The position numbers were made by a program, and so were the translations under genes. Below the pieces are notes generated by a model. It did not search any database. It was not told the origin of the DNA and was given only the letters and a program-made list of their open reading frames with translations. A stretch of 64,000 nt of DNA from Sediminimonas qiaohouensis DSM 21189 (GTDB lineage Bacteria > Pseudomonadota > Alphaproteobacteria > Rhodobacterales > Rhodobacteraceae): contig NZ_AUIJ01000002.1 of the NCBI RefSeq assembly GCF_000423645.1, positions 248,001 through 312,000 of the forward strand. Reading direction: 5' to 3'. Positions 16,864 through 28,644 of the stretch are shown one piece after another (position 1 is the first letter of the stretch; each line of letters begins with the position of its first letter).

Positions 16864-18078
16864 ATGCTGGGACTCAACAAGAAAGACTCGGTCCTCCTGC
16901 TGGTCGTGACGCTTCTGGCGATCTGCGCGCCGTTCATCCTGAACCCGTTCCCGACCGGAAGCGCCATGGCACAATTCAACGCGGGTTACCCCGACCTGAT
17001 GCAGCGCTTCGTGATCTTCGGCATCTTCGCCATCGGCTTCAACATCCTGTTCGGGTTGACCGGCTACCTGTCCTTCGGGCACGCCGCGTTCCTGGGGGTG
17101 GGTAGCTACTCGGCGGTCTGGATGTTCAAGCTGCTAAGCATGAACATCATTCCCGCCATTACCCTCAGCGTTCTGGTCGCCGGTGTCTTTGCCCTGCTCA
17201 TTGGCTATGTCAGCCTGCGCCGCTCGGGCATCTATTTCGCGATCCTGACGCTGGCTTTTGCGCAGATGTCGTTCAACCTTGCCTACTCGGTTCTGACGCC
17301 GATCACCAATGGCGAGACCGGGCTGCAACTGGCGCTGGACGATCCGCGCATCCTCGATGCCGCGCCGGCCAACGCAGGCAGCCTGCCCTACCCCTCGCTC
17401 TTCGGCTTCGAGATGAGCGATACCTATATCATGAGCGCGGGCGCATGGCAGTTCCAGTTCTCGGTCGGATACTACGTCTGTGCAATCGTGCTGCTGGTGT
17501 CCTTTTACTTGGCCATGCGCCTGTTCCGCTCGCCTTTCGGGATGATGCTGCGGGCGATCAAGTCCAACCAGCAGCGGATGAACTACACCGGCCTCAATGC
17601 GCGCCCCTACGCGCTGGCGGCCTTCGTGATCTCGGGCATGTATGCCGGCCTCGCGGGCGGGCTGATGGCCTCGATGGACCCGCTGGCCGGGGCCGAGCGG
17701 ATGCAATGGACCGCCTCGGGCGAGGTGGTTTTGATGACCATCCTGGGCGGCGCGGGAACACTGATCGGTCCCGTCCTTGGGGCCGGCTTCATCAAGTACT
17801 TCGAGAACATCTTCTCGAAGATCAATGACAACATCCTGCACCAGTGGTTCGCCTTCATGCCCGACGGCATCGAGGATATCATGGTTACCATCGTCCACCC
17901 GTTCATCGGCAAGGGCTGGCACCTGACGCTTGGCATCCTGTTCATGCTGGTGGTCACCTTCCTGCCCGGCGGCCTGGTTGAGGGCGGTCAACGCATCGGC
18001 CGGCTGTTCCGGCGTCGCAAGACCGGCAGGAATGACAACGCAGACAGCACCGACAGCACCAAGAAACCCGCGGAATAA
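16864..18078 (+). CDS. LivM-type ABC transporter permease
   Basis: A 404-aa inner-membrane permease. The family core [20 protein letters not shown] is followed by further helices and [18 protein letters not shown] near the end. Compared with typical LivM it has longer loops after helix 5 and a charged C-terminal tail ([19 protein letters not shown]). It starts 4 bp after livH with GGAG in the livH tail. The same long-loop form in both permeases suggests a subfamily for small carboxylates or amides. Confidence 0.92.
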   Translation: MLGLNKKDSVLLLVVTLLAICAPFILNPFPTGSAMAQFNAGYPDLMQRFVIFGIFAIGFNILFGLTGYLSFGHAAFLGVGSYSAVWMFKLLSMNIIPAITLSVLVAGVFALLIGYVSLRRSGIYFAILTLAFAQMSFNLAYSVLTPITNGETGLQLALDDPRILDAAPANAGSLPYPSLFGFEMSDTYIMSAGAWQFQFSVGYYVCAIVLLVSFYLAMRLFRSPFGMMLRAIKSNQQRMNYTGLNARPYALAAFVISGMYAGLAGGLMASMDPLAGAERMQWTASGEVVLMTILGGAGTLIGPVLGAGFIKYFENIFSKINDNILHQWFAFMPDGIEDIMVTIVHPFIGKGWHLTLGILFMLVVTFLPGGLVEGGQRIGRLFRRRKTGRNDNADSTDSTKKPAE

Positions 18079-18090
18079 GGAGCGCATGAC

Positions 18091-18849
18091 ATGGGTATCC
18101 TAGAAGTCAAAGGCGTCAACAAGCGCTTCGGCGGTCTGCAGGCCCTCGGGGATGTGAACCTCGATGTGGCCGAAAACAGCGTGCATGCCATCATCGGGCC
18201 CAATGGCGCGGGCAAGTCCACGCTGCTCAACTGCCTGGTGGGCAAGCTGATCCCCGACACCGGCTCGGTGATGTTCGAGGGGCAGTCGGTGTTGGGGCGA
18301 AAACCCTACGAGATCAACCAGATGGGCATTTCCCGCGTGTTCCAGACGCCCGAGATATTCGGCGACCTGACCGTGCTGGAAAACATGATGATCCCCTGCT
18401 TCGCCAAACGCGACGGCGCCTTTCGCATGCACGCGTTCGAGCACAGCTTCAATGAAAAGGGCATCATCGAACACGCCGAGGCGATGCTTGAAGACATGAA
18501 CATGGCCGACAAACGAAACGAGCATTCCGCCTCGATGTCGCGCGGCGACAAGCGCCGGCTTGAGATCGCGATGTGCCTGGCCCAGGACCCCAAGCTGCTG
18601 TTGCTGGACGAGCCGACGGCCGGCATGGCACGGGCCGACACGAACAACACCATCGACCTGCTCAAGCGGATCAAATCCGAACGGGAGATCACCATCGCGA
18701 TCATTGAACACGACATGCATGTGGTGTTTTCATTGGCCGAAAGGATCACCGTGCTGGCGCAAGGCTCGCCGCTGGTCGAGGACACGCCCGAAAACATCAA
18801 GGGCCACCCCAAGGTGCGCGAAGCATATCTCGGCGAAGCGGCAGCCTAA
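18091..18849 (+). CDS. LivG-type ABC transporter ATP-binding protein
   Basis: A 252-aa ATPase. Walker A is GPNGAGKST (about 35-43), the signature region reads SMSRGDKRRLEIAMCL, Walker B is LLLLDEP, and the switch His is in IEHDM. The signature is MSRGDKRR instead of the usual LSxGxQR/E, a common variation in this subgroup. It lies 12 bp after the LivM gene with AAGGAG upstream, and its partner ATPase follows. Confidence 0.93.
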   Translation: MGILEVKGVNKRFGGLQALGDVNLDVAENSVHAIIGPNGAGKSTLLNCLVGKLIPDTGSVMFEGQSVLGRKPYEINQMGISRVFQTPEIFGDLTVLENMMIPCFAKRDGAFRMHAFEHSFNEKGIIEHAEAMLEDMNMADKRNEHSASMSRGDKRRLEIAMCLAQDPKLLLLDEPTAGMARADTNNTIDLLKRIKSEREITIAIIEHDMHVVFSLAERITVLAQGSPLVEDTPENIKGHPKVREAYLGEAAA

Positions 18850-18862
18850 GAAAGGACACGAC

Positions 18863-19618
18863 ATGAACGTCAAACCCGACTTTTCCAAGGGCAAGAACTA
18901 CGCCGAAACCGCGCCGGCCTTCCTGTCTGTGTGGAACATGGAAAGCTATTACGGCGAAAGCTACATCGTCCAGAACATCAGCTTCAACGTGCACGAGGGC
19001 GAAATCCTCGCGCTTTTGGGGCGCAACGGTGCGGGCAAGACGACGACGCTTCGCTCGATCGCGCGGATGGACAGCCCACAGGTCGTGCATGGCGAGATCT
19101 GGCTTGACCATCAGCCGTTGCACACCATGAGCAGCCACCAGGCCGCCGTGGCCGGCATTGGCCTGGTGCCCGAGGATCGCTGCATTATCCCGGGCCTGAC
19201 CGTCGAGGAGAACCTGGAACTGGCCCAGATCACGCCGCCCATCGGCTGGTCGATCGACCGCCTGTTCGAGCTGTTCCCGCGTCTCAAGGAACGCCGCAGG
19301 CAAGAAGGCGTCACCCTTTCGGGCGGCGAGCAGCAGATGCTGGCCGTGGCGCGCGCCCTGGCACGCGACATCAAGGTGCTGCTGCTGGACGAGCCGTACG
19401 AAGGCCTTGCCCCGGTGATCGTGGACGAAATCGAGAAAACCCTTCGCATCATCAAGGAGCAGGGCATCACCACCGTCATCGTGGAACAGAATGCCGTGCG
19501 GGCGCTGGAACTGGCCGACCGCGCCGTGATCCTTGACACTGGCGGTATAGTGTTTGACGGCACTGCTGCGGAAGTTCTTGAAAACGAAAGCCTGCGGGCC
19601 GAGTATCTCGCCATCTGA
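18863..19618 (+). CDS. LivF-type ABC transporter ATP-binding protein
   Basis: A 251-aa ATPase. Walker A is GRNGAGKTT, the signature is TLSGGEQQMLAVARAL, and Walker B is LLLDEPYEGLAP. It has an N-terminal extension of about 20 residues before the first strand. The ATG at 18863 follows AAAGGA. It lies 13 bp after the LivG gene and 68 bp before acsA. Confidence 0.93.
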   Translation: MNVKPDFSKGKNYAETAPAFLSVWNMESYYGESYIVQNISFNVHEGEILALLGRNGAGKTTTLRSIARMDSPQVVHGEIWLDHQPLHTMSSHQAAVAGIGLVPEDRCIIPGLTVEENLELAQITPPIGWSIDRLFELFPRLKERRRQEGVTLSGGEQQMLAVARALARDIKVLLLDEPYEGLAPVIVDEIEKTLRIIKEQGITTVIVEQNAVRALELADRAVILDTGGIVFDGTAAEVLENESLRAEYLAI

Positions 19619-19620
19619 AC

Positions 19621-19636
19621 CGCCCGTTAGCGGGCG
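19621..19636 (+). terminator. short hairpin between LivF gene and acsA
   Basis: CGCCCG-TTAG-CGGGCG, a perfect 6-bp stem with a tetraloop, 2 bp after the stop. It has no T-run, so it is more likely a processing or pausing hairpin than a terminator, and acsA is probably still in the operon. Confidence 0.4.
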
Positions 19637-19686
19637 AATGACGGCCACCATTGCAAGAAAAATTGACAGAAAGACGAAAGTTCATC

Positions 19687-21636
<1,950 letters not shown>

Positions 21637-21666
21637 GCAATCAACCCTGAGAGCGAAACACGTGCG

Positions 21667-21693
21667 CGCCCCGTACCATGATGGTGCGGGGCG
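21667..21693 (+). terminator. probable terminator of the ABC-acsA operon
   Basis: An 11-bp stem (CGCCCCGTACC, one G-U pair) with an ATGAT loop, 30 bp after the acsA stop. The following sequence has only short T-runs, so termination may be incomplete or Rho-assisted. Confidence 0.55.
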
Positions 21694-21802
21694 TTGCTCA
21701 TTTGCCGGACCGCAACAGCAAGATGTTGAAATATGGACGATATCACGTCACTGTGGGCTGCGCGGACACTCTCTGCGTTCGCGAAGCGAAAGGAATGAAT
21801 TC

Positions 21803-22075
21803 ATGCGTAAAGCCATTCTCACAACATCCACCGTCGCGCTACTGGCCCTCACGGGCTGCATGACGCCATCGGAACAGCGCGTCGCAGGCGGGGCGGCCAT
21901 CGGCGGCGCCCTGGGGCTGATCACGGCCAAGGCGCTCGGCTCCAATGACAACTGGACGGTTCTGACCACGCTGGGCGGCGCTGCTGCCGGTGCCATGGTC
22001 GCGCGCAACCAGGAAACCCGCGAATGCGCCTATGCACGCGGCGACGGCACCTACTACGTGCGTCCCTGCCCCTGA
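21803..22075 (+). CDS. small glycine-zipper lipoprotein
   Basis: A 90-aa precursor with a lipoprotein signal peptide ending in the lipobox LTGC (Cys19). The mature part has a glycine-zipper-like segment (GGAAIGGALGLITAKALG, TLGGAAAGAMVA) and three further cysteines near the C-terminus. This resembles small 17-kDa/OsmB-like glycine-zipper lipoproteins of the outer membrane. Function unknown. The ATG at 21803 has AAGGA upstream and fits the signal peptide. Confidence 0.8.
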   Translation: MRKAILTTSTVALLALTGCMTPSEQRVAGGAAIGGALGLITAKALGSNDNWTVLTTLGGAAAGAMVARNQETRECAYARGDGTYYVRPCP

Positions 22076-22141
22076 TCGTGGCAACCTGACCAAATCTCTG
22101 AGCGGCCCGGCAATGCCGCCGGGCCGCCCAGATGCGGCATA

Positions 22142-22945
22142 TCATTGCGCGGTCCAGCCGCCATCGATCGGAATTGCAGTGCCCGTCACGTTATGCGCGA
22201 TCGGCGCACAAAGCCACAAGGCCAGCGCGCCGATCTCGCCGGGGTCCGACATGCGCCGCGAGGGCTGCTTTTCTGACAGCAAATCGGCAATCGCCGCCTC
22301 CCTGTCGCCGCCGAACGCGTCGGCGCGCGCCTTGATCTGCGGGGCTAGGATGGCGGTTTCGGTCCAGCCCGGACAGATGCAATTCACCGTCACACCGCCG
22401 GCCCCGCGCGATCCGGCATCGGCATATTCCAGCGCCGCCACCCGGCTAAGCCCTACCAGCCCATGCTTGGCCGCCACGTAGGGCGCCTTGTCTTTTGACG
22501 CGACAACCCCGTGCACCGACGCGATATTGATCACCCGCCCATACCCGCGCGCGGCCATCCCCGGCATCGCCGCCTGCATGGTCTGGAACGCGGCGGACAG
22601 GTTCACCGCAAGGATGTCGTCCCACGTGGCCCGCTCCATCTCGGCCAGCGGCGCGGTCTTTTGAATGCCCGCGTTGTTGACCAGGATATCCGGTCCGCCC
22701 CAGGCCGCGACCGCGTCCATCAACTCGTCGATCTGCGCGGCATCGCGCAAATCACCGTGAAAGAACTCCGCCTGCGGCGCCCCGGCCGCGCGCAACTCCT
22801 CGCACACCTCGTGCACCTGCACATCGCCCGCCAGCCCATGCACCGCGATACGCGCCCCGGCCCCCGCCAGCGACCGGGCAACCGCCAGGCCGATCCCCTG
22901 CACCGATCCCGTGATCAGCGCGGTCTTTCCGTTCAACTCACTCAT
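22142..22945 (-). CDS. bdhA: 3-hydroxybutyrate dehydrogenase-like SDR
   Basis: A 267-aa short-chain dehydrogenase. It has the NAD-binding TGSVQGIG, NNAG, a catalytic Ser in NIASVHGVVAS, and Tyr-x3-Lys in YVAAKHG. The VHGxVAS...YVAAKHG pattern and the C-terminal GTAIPIDGGWTAQ are typical of D-3-hydroxybutyrate dehydrogenases, which oxidise the PHB monomer to acetoacetate. Its start overlaps the stop of the upstream acyl-CoA synthetase by 8 bp. The adenylate-forming enzyme could activate the acetoacetate formed. Confidence 0.82.
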   Translation of the reverse strand: MSELNGKTALITGSVQGIGLAVARSLAGAGARIAVHGLAGDVQVHEVCEELRAAGAPQAEFFHGDLRDAAQIDELMDAVAAWGGPDILVNNAGIQKTAPLAEMERATWDDILAVNLSAAFQTMQAAMPGMAARGYGRVINIASVHGVVASKDKAPYVAAKHGLVGLSRVAALEYADAGSRGAGGVTVNCICPGWTETAILAPQIKARADAFGGDREAAIADLLSEKQPSRRMSDPGEIGALALWLCAPIAHNVTGTAIPIDGGWTAQ

Positions 22946-24470
22946 CGCCTTTCTCCTCCAGCAGTCGGCGCAGCTCGGTCTTGAGAACCTTGCCGTAGTT
23001 GTTCTTGGGCAACTCCCGCAGATGCACGTAGCGCTTCGGGCGCTTGAACCGTGCGATCCGCTCAAGGCAATGCGCATCAAGCGCGGGTTTGTTCACCTCG
23101 CGGCCCGGTGCCGCCACTATGAAGGCGACGACAATCTCGCCCCATTCCGGGTCGGGCGCCCCCACCACCGCAGCCTCAAGCACCGCGTCATGGGTCATCA
23201 GCGCCTCTTCCACCTCGCGCGGATAGATGTTTGTGCCGCCCGAAATGATCATGTCCTTGGACCTGTCGCGCAACGTCACTAACCCTGCCGTGTCCATCAC
23301 GCCGACATCCCCGGTCATCAGCCAGCCGTCGACCAGCGCCCGCTCGCTGGCCGCGTCATTGCGCCAATAGCCCGGCATCACCGCATCGCCGCGCACCATG
23401 ATCTCGCCCGCGGTGCCGGCGTGCGCGGTGCCGCCCGCCCCGTCGCTGATCGCCACCTGCACGGCCGATTGCGCCCGTCCCACCGAGGCCAGCCGCGCCT
23501 GCCAGTCGGGATGCGTGCGATCGGCGACCATCGCGCGCGGCAGGGCGGTTATGCACATCGGGCACTCCCCCTGCCCGTAGATCTGGATGAACACCGGGCC
23601 GAAGTGATCTACCGCCTCGATGATATCGGCGCGGTACATCGGCCCGCCGCCGTAAACGATGCTGCGCAACCCCGCCCCGCTCGCCCCATGCGCCTTGGCG
23701 TGCCGGGTCAGCCGCTGCACCATCGTCGGCGCGGCAAACATGTGCACACGGTCGAAATGCGCGGCCAGATCAAGGATCTCGCCGGGGTCAAAGCCCCCGG
23801 ACGGCGGACACACATGGCGCGCGCCAACCAGCACATGCATCACGTTGTAGAGCCCGGCGCCATGGCTCATCGGGGCGGCGTAGAGCGTGCAATCCTCGGC
23901 CTCCACCGCGTCGACATCCGCGAAATAGCTTAGCGCCATTGCCGACAGCATCCGGTGCGTGATCATCACCCCCTTGGGCGTTCCCGTGGTGCCCGAGGTG
24001 TAAAACAGCCACGCCAGGTCCTCCGCCGCCCGGTCAAGCGGGGCCGCCAGCGGATCGGCAGCGAACACGTAGCTATCCTCGCCATTCCCCGGCAGTACGA
24101 CCACTTCGCCGTCGCAGCTTTGCGCTTGCAATGCGGGTGCCAGATCGGGCGTGGCGAAGACGATGCGCGCCCCGCTGTCGCCGATAATCCATGCCATTTC
24201 GCGGGCATGCAGCTTGGCGTTGATCGGCACCACCGCCGCCCCTGCATACCAGGCGCCGTACATGGCGCACAGGTAGTCGGGGCAATTGCGCATCGCCAGC
24301 GCGACACGGTCCCCCGGCATGACGCCGCGCGCGGCAAGCCACCCGGCCACCGCGCCCGCACGGGCGTCAAACCCGGCGTAATCCGCCACCATGTCGCGCC
24401 CCAGGAACAGCGCCGGGCGATCCCCGTCCACCGCCGCGCGCCGGTCCAGCCAAGTCGCGATATTGACCAT
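22938..24470 (-). CDS. acyl-CoA synthetase (AMP-forming)
   Basis: A 510-aa class I adenylate-forming enzyme. P-loop FYTSGTTGTPKGVM, A5 region YGQGECPM, A8 SKDMIISGGTNIYPREVEE and the C-terminal catalytic Lys in NNYGKVLKTEL are all present. Substrate is not readable; the partner dehydrogenase suggests a short or branched acyl chain or acetoacetate. The ATG at 24470 follows GGAGGT, so the longer GTG start lies inside the ribosome site and is rejected. It is divergent from a PAS-LuxR regulator across 80 bp. Confidence 0.88.
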   Translation of the reverse strand: MVNIATWLDRRAAVDGDRPALFLGRDMVADYAGFDARAGAVAGWLAARGVMPGDRVALAMRNCPDYLCAMYGAWYAGAAVVPINAKLHAREMAWIIGDSGARIVFATPDLAPALQAQSCDGEVVVLPGNGEDSYVFAADPLAAPLDRAAEDLAWLFYTSGTTGTPKGVMITHRMLSAMALSYFADVDAVEAEDCTLYAAPMSHGAGLYNVMHVLVGARHVCPPSGGFDPGEILDLAAHFDRVHMFAAPTMVQRLTRHAKAHGASGAGLRSIVYGGGPMYRADIIEAVDHFGPVFIQIYGQGECPMCITALPRAMVADRTHPDWQARLASVGRAQSAVQVAISDGAGGTAHAGTAGEIMVRGDAVMPGYWRNDAASERALVDGWLMTGDVGVMDTAGLVTLRDRSKDMIISGGTNIYPREVEEALMTHDAVLEAAVVGAPDPEWGEIVVAFIVAAPGREVNKPALDAHCLERIARFKRPKRYVHLRELPKNNYGKVLKTELRRLLEEKGDE

Positions 24471-24550
24471 TCTCACCTCCCTTGATCCGGCTTACACAAG
24501 CACCCCCCGCGCCTCCGATCAATCGGTAGAAATACGCGACTGGGCTTTTC

Positions 24551-25123
24551 ATGGCGGCGCATTCAGGGCATGACATGCCCATGCAGATCGGGGATATCGC
24601 ATTTGAGCACGCGCCCATTGGGCTGGCCATGCTGGAGAATCGCGTGATACGCGGCTGCAACCGGCAGTTCGCGCAGATCTTCGGCGGCGCGCCCGATGAC
24701 TACCAAAACGTGCCGCTGGCGCATTTCTATCCCTCGCGGCAGGACTACGAGACAATCGGCGCGCGCGGCCTGGCCGAGATGCGCAAGACAGGCCGCTACA
24801 GCGACGAGCGCGTCATGCGCCGCGCCAACGGGGCGCTGTTCTGGTGCCGGGTGCGGGGGCAATCCCTGACGCCCGACGCGCCGTTCATGCGCGGCATCTG
24901 GTCCTTTGCCGACCTGTCCGAAGAACGCCCCGTGGTCGAGCTGACACAACGCGAGCGCGAGGTTGCGATCCTGACTTGCAGGGGGCTGACAAGCAAGGAA
25001 ATCGGGCTCGAGCTGTCGCTGTCATACCGCACGGTCGAGGTGTATCGCGCCCGGCTTCTTGAGAAATTCCGCGCCCGCAAACTGGCGGAACTGGTGGCCA
25101 AACTATCGGGCATGCCACTGTGA
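24551..25123 (+). CDS. PAS-LuxR transcriptional regulator
   Basis: A 190-aa regulator with an N-terminal PAS-like domain (about 14-125) and a C-terminal LuxR/GerE helix-turn-helix (TQREREVAILTCRGLTSKEI, SLSYRTVEVYRARL). It is divergent from the acyl-CoA synthetase/3-hydroxybutyrate dehydrogenase pair and probably controls it (inference from position). There is no clear ribosome site at 24551; an internal Met at residue 9 (24575) behind AGGG is an alternative start. Confidence 0.82.
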   Translation: MAAHSGHDMPMQIGDIAFEHAPIGLAMLENRVIRGCNRQFAQIFGGAPDDYQNVPLAHFYPSRQDYETIGARGLAEMRKTGRYSDERVMRRANGALFWCRVRGQSLTPDAPFMRGIWSFADLSEERPVVELTQREREVAILTCRGLTSKEIGLELSLSYRTVEVYRARLLEKFRARKLAELVAKLSGMPL

Positions 25124-25161
25124 CGGCGCGCCGCTCGCCGATCGAAATAGCACCGCCCACA

Positions 25162-25173
25162 ATGCAATTGCAT
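25162..25173. promoter_or_regulatory. 12-bp palindrome upstream of accB
   Basis: ATGCAATTGCAT, a perfect palindrome about 90 bp before accB and 38 bp after the regulator gene. A possible -10, TATAAG, lies at 25199-25204. Function is unknown; it may be an operator or chance. Confidence 0.25.
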
Positions 25174-25263
25174 GCTTTTCCAGCGCCGATAGATCGCCTA
25201 TAAGCGCAACAGATTGTCACGGGGCCATGGCGCGCCCACCCCTGCAAACCGGTCGAGGACACT

Positions 25264-25755
25264 ATGACAAAGAAAACCCATGACTCCGACGTGACCTTCA
25301 TTCAGGCGCTGGCGGAACTGCTGCGCGAGAATGACCTTACCGAGCTGGAGGTCATGCGCGAATATGGCGACAACGACAGCCTCAATGTCCGCGTCAGCCG
25401 CAGTCAGCCGACCGCGCCCGCCGCGCCGCAACAACAAATCGCAGCACCCGCACCGGCCGCCGCCTCCGCCCCCGAGGCACCATCGGCCCCCGCCCAGGCG
25501 GTCGAGGACCCCGCCAGCCATCCCGGCGCGGTCACCTCGCCGATGGTCGGCACCGTCTACCTTCAGGGCGAGCCGGGCGCGCCGCCCTTTGCCAGCGTCG
25601 GCAGCCAGGTCTCCGAGGGCGACACCCTGCTGATCATCGAAGCCATGAAAACGATGAACCACATCCCCGCCCCGAAATCCGGCACCGTCAAGCGGATCCT
25701 GATCGAGGATGGCGCCGCGGTCGAGTTCGGCGCGCCCCTGATGATCATCGAATAA
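25264..25755 (+). CDS. accB: acetyl-CoA carboxylase biotin carboxyl carrier protein
   Basis: A 163-aa BCCP. The N-terminal helical region is followed by a Pro/Ala-rich linker (about 50-85) and the C-terminal biotinyl domain, with biotinylated Lys129 in EAMKTMNHI (the EAMKT variant is usual in alphaproteobacteria). It is part of the acetyl-CoA carboxylase that makes malonyl-CoA. The gene accC follows after 10 bp in the classic operon. Confidence 0.96.
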   Translation: MTKKTHDSDVTFIQALAELLRENDLTELEVMREYGDNDSLNVRVSRSQPTAPAAPQQQIAAPAPAAASAPEAPSAPAQAVEDPASHPGAVTSPMVGTVYLQGEPGAPPFASVGSQVSEGDTLLIIEAMKTMNHIPAPKSGTVKRILIEDGAAVEFGAPLMIIE

Positions 25756-25765
25756 GGCATCGCAC

Positions 25766-27115
25766 ATGTTCGATAAAATCCTGATAGCCAATCGCGGCGA
25801 AATCGCCCTGCGCGTGATCCGCGCCGCGCGCGAGATGGGCATTCAATCGGTCGCGGTCCACTCGACCGCCGATGCCGATGCGATGCATGTGCGCATGGCC
25901 GATGAAACCGTGTGCATCGGCCCGCCCTCGGGCACCGACAGCTACCTGTCCATCCCCGCGATCATCTCGGCGTGCGAAATCACCGGCGCGCAGGCGATCC
26001 ACCCCGGCTATGGCTTCCTGTCCGAGAACGCGAATTTCGTCCAGATCGTCGAGGATCACGACCTCACCTTCATCGGCCCGACCGCCGAACACATCCGCAT
26101 CATGGGCGACAAGATCACCGCCAAGGACACAATGAAGGCGCTTGGCGTGCCGTGCGTGCCCGGCTCGGACGGCGGCGTTGCGACCTTGAAAGAGGCGCAG
26201 AAACTAGGCGCGGAAATGGGCTACCCGGTGATCGTCAAGGCCACCGCCGGTGGCGGCGGGCGCGGCATGAAAGTGGCCGAAACAGCCGCCGACATGGAAA
26301 GCGCCTTTCTCACCGCGCGCTCCGAATCCAAGGCCGCCTTCGGCAATGACGAAGTCTATATCGAGAAATACCTGACCACACCGCGCCATATCGAGGTGCA
26401 GGTTTTCGGCGATGGCAAGGGCCAGGCTGTTCACCTGGGCGAACGGGACTGCTCGCTTCAGCGGCGCCACCAGAAGGTGTTCGAAGAGGCCCCCGGCCCC
26501 GTCATCACCCCCGAAGAACGCGCCCGCATCGGCAAGATCTGCGCCGATGCGGTGGCCAACATCAACTACGCCGGCGCCGGAACCATCGAGTTTCTCTATG
26601 AAAACGGCGAGTTCTATTTCATTGAAATGAACACCCGCCTGCAGGTCGAACACCCCGTGACCGAGGCGGTATTCGGTGTCGACCTGGTGCGCGAACAGAT
26701 CCGCGTTGCCGAAGGCTGGCCCATGTCCTTCACGCAAGATGGCCTGCGCCTGAACGGCCACGCCATCGAGGTGCGCATCAACGCCGAGAAGCTGCCCAAT
26801 TTCTCGCCCTGCCCGGGCAAGATCACGCAATATCACGCGCCCGGCGGGCTGGGCATAAGGATGGACAGCGCCCTCTACGACGGCTACTCGATCCCGCCTT
26901 ATTACGACAGCCTGATCGGGAAACTGATCGTGTACGGGCGCGATCGTCCCGAGGCGCTGGCGCGGCTTAACCGGGCCCTGGGCGAGTTGATCGTCGATGG
27001 CGTGGATACGACCGTGCCACTGTTCCACGCGCTACTGGCCGAGCCGGATATTCAAAGCGGCGATTACAACATTCACTGGCTGGAACACTGGCTAGAAACC
27101 AACATGGGCGGCTAA
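25766..27115 (+). CDS. accC: acetyl-CoA carboxylase, biotin carboxylase subunit
   Basis: A 449-aa ATP-grasp enzyme that carboxylates the biotin on AccB. The biotin-carboxylase N-domain starts [15 protein letters not shown], the glycine-rich ATP lid is GGGGRGMK, and catalytic-region motifs [14 protein letters not shown] and [10 protein letters not shown] are intact. Length matches the family. It is 10 bp from accB and 42 bp from aat. Confidence 0.97.
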   Translation: MFDKILIANRGEIALRVIRAAREMGIQSVAVHSTADADAMHVRMADETVCIGPPSGTDSYLSIPAIISACEITGAQAIHPGYGFLSENANFVQIVEDHDLTFIGPTAEHIRIMGDKITAKDTMKALGVPCVPGSDGGVATLKEAQKLGAEMGYPVIVKATAGGGGRGMKVAETAADMESAFLTARSESKAAFGNDEVYIEKYLTTPRHIEVQVFGDGKGQAVHLGERDCSLQRRHQKVFEEAPGPVITPEERARIGKICADAVANINYAGAGTIEFLYENGEFYFIEMNTRLQVEHPVTEAVFGVDLVREQIRVAEGWPMSFTQDGLRLNGHAIEVRINAEKLPNFSPCPGKITQYHAPGGLGIRMDSALYDGYSIPPYYDSLIGKLIVYGRDRPEALARLNRALGELIVDGVDTTVPLFHALLAEPDIQSGDYNIHWLEHWLETNMGG

Positions 27116-27157
27116 CGGGCCGCCCCGCCTTTTCCATCCTGCGCGCGCAGGTCCGTC

Positions 27158-27808
27158 ATGCCCCGCGACGACGAGCCGACAATCACGCCCGAACTTGTCC
27201 TGCACGCCTACGCGTCGGGCATTTTTCCGATGGCTGAACACCGCGACGACCCCGAGGTCTTCTGGGTCGAGCCGCGCCGCCGTGGGATCATCCCGCTTGA
27301 CGGGTTCCACATATCGCGCTCACTCGCGCGGCGCATCCGGCAGGGGCGCTACGAGATCACCATCGACACCGCGTTCGACGCCGTGATGGATGCCTGCGCC
27401 GACCGTCCCGAGACGTGGATCAACGATCAAATCCGATCCCTCTACAGCCAGCTGCACGCCATGGGGCGCGCCCATTCCCTTGAGGTCTGGCAGGATGGGC
27501 AGCTCGCCGGCGGGGTCTACGGCCTTGCCATCGGCGCGGCGTTCTTTGGCGAAAGCATGTTCTCGCGCCGGCGCGATGCGTCCAAGATCGCGCTTGCGTG
27601 GCTGGTGGACAGGCTGCGGCGCGCTGGCTTTACGCTGCTAGACACGCAGTTTATCACACCGCATCTCGCCTCCCTCGGCGCGATCGAGGTGTCGCGCGCC
27701 GACTACCGCCGCAGACTAGATGCCGCGTTGAGCCGGAGCGCCGATTTCACCGCGCCGCCCGCCGCCACGCCTCAGGGCGTGGTGCAGCGCAACACCCACA
27801 CGTCATAG
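27158..27808 (+). CDS. aat: leucyl/phenylalanyl-tRNA-protein transferase
   Basis: A 216-aa N-end-rule transferase that adds Leu or Phe to proteins with N-terminal Lys or Arg. Family motifs [41 protein letters not shown] and [16 protein letters not shown] are all present. Its last 37 bases overlap the end of the convergent DUF2155 gene. Confidence 0.95.
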   Translation: MPRDDEPTITPELVLHAYASGIFPMAEHRDDPEVFWVEPRRRGIIPLDGFHISRSLARRIRQGRYEITIDTAFDAVMDACADRPETWINDQIRSLYSQLHAMGRAHSLEVWQDGQLAGGVYGLAIGAAFFGESMFSRRRDASKIALAWLVDRLRRAGFTLLDTQFITPHLASLGAIEVSRADYRRRLDAALSRSADFTAPPAATPQGVVQRNTHTS

Positions 27809-28167
27809 CGCGGATGATCCAACGGGTTGAGCGCCGGCGATGTGGCCAGCATCCAACCCTCGAACTCCGTCGTGCCCGCCTCGCGGTCCTGGATCACCAG
27901 GTAGGCATAGGCCTCGCCCGCCGGGTTGTCCGTGGGATAGCGGCATTCGCGCAGCGTTATATCCATCCGGTTCAGTGTGCCGGTCTCGCCGCTGCGCAAC
28001 TCCATGTCGCGGGTTGCGCCTTCCATCTTGTCCAGCGTGCGCAACACGGCGCCGGCGCCCTTTGTCACGGACTGTCCTTCTTGCGCCTGCTCTTCCTGCG
28101 CCAGCCCCGACAAGGCCGACGCCAGAACCATCGCCGCAGCGATACCCGCTCGCGCCCCGCCGATCAT
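27772..28167 (-). CDS. DUF2155-containing secreted protein
   Basis: A 131-aa protein with an N-terminal signal peptide ([14 protein letters not shown]). The DUF2155 core includes a conserved cysteine in [11 protein letters not shown] and [30 protein letters not shown]2155 proteins are alphaproteobacterial periplasmic proteins of unknown role, almost always beside NDUFA12 and aat as here. Its start overlaps the stop of the MlaD-like gene by 4 bp (ATGA). Its 3' end overlaps aat by 37 bp. Confidence 0.88.
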   Translation of the reverse strand: MIGGARAGIAAAMVLASALSGLAQEEQAQEGQSVTKGAGAVLRTLDKMEGATRDMELRSGETGTLNRMDITLRECRYPTDNPAGEAYAYLVIQDREAGTTEFEGWMLATSPALNPLDHPRYDVWVLRCTTP

Positions 28168-28631
28168 TGCGCCGCACCACCTGATTGCTCCGATCCGGTC
28201 ACGAACTTCATGAGCAGCGAAACGAGGCTAACCGCACCCTGCGTATCCTCGATCTCGGCGCCCGGCTCGAAATAGAAAAGCGAGCCACCCGGCACGATCT
28301 CCACGAAGTTGCCGCCAAGCAACCCTTCCGAGGCGATCACGATCGCGCTGTCGTCTGGAATCTCGACCCCTTTGCGCACCTCGATCTCGGTATCGGCGCG
28401 GTAGGTCTGCGGGTTCAAGTCGATATCCGTGACCGTTCCGATCTTGACGCCCGCCAACCGCACATCGGTGCCCACTGTCACCCCTTCCAGCGATCTGAAC
28501 GAGGCCGTCAGAGGATAGCCTTGCCCCCCACCGGCGGATAGCCCGGTCATTTGCCCCGCATAGACCAGAAAGCCAATTGCAATGGCCAGAACCGCGCCGC
28601 CGACAATGACTTCGGTTGTGTTCTCAGACAT
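28164..28631 (-). CDS. mlaD: MlaD-family phospholipid transport protein
   Basis: A 155-aa protein with one N-terminal membrane anchor (VIVGGAVLAIAIGFLVYAG) and an MCE domain (PLTASFRSLEGVTVGTDVRL, GVKIGTV, ASEGLLGGNFVEI). MlaD hexamers carry phospholipids between membranes with the MlaFEB ABC complex, whose genes are not in this window. The ATG at 28631 gives a direct membrane anchor; the longer upstream frame runs into the NDUFA12 gene. Confidence 0.88.
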   Translation of the reverse strand: MSENTTEVIVGGAVLAIAIGFLVYAGQMTGLSAGGGQGYPLTASFRSLEGVTVGTDVRLAGVKIGTVTDIDLNPQTYRADTEIEVRKGVEIPDDSAIVIASEGLLGGNFVEIVPGGSLFYFEPGAEIEDTQGAVSLVSLLMKFVTGSEQSGGAAQ

Positions 28632-28644
28632 TTCGCCGCCTACC

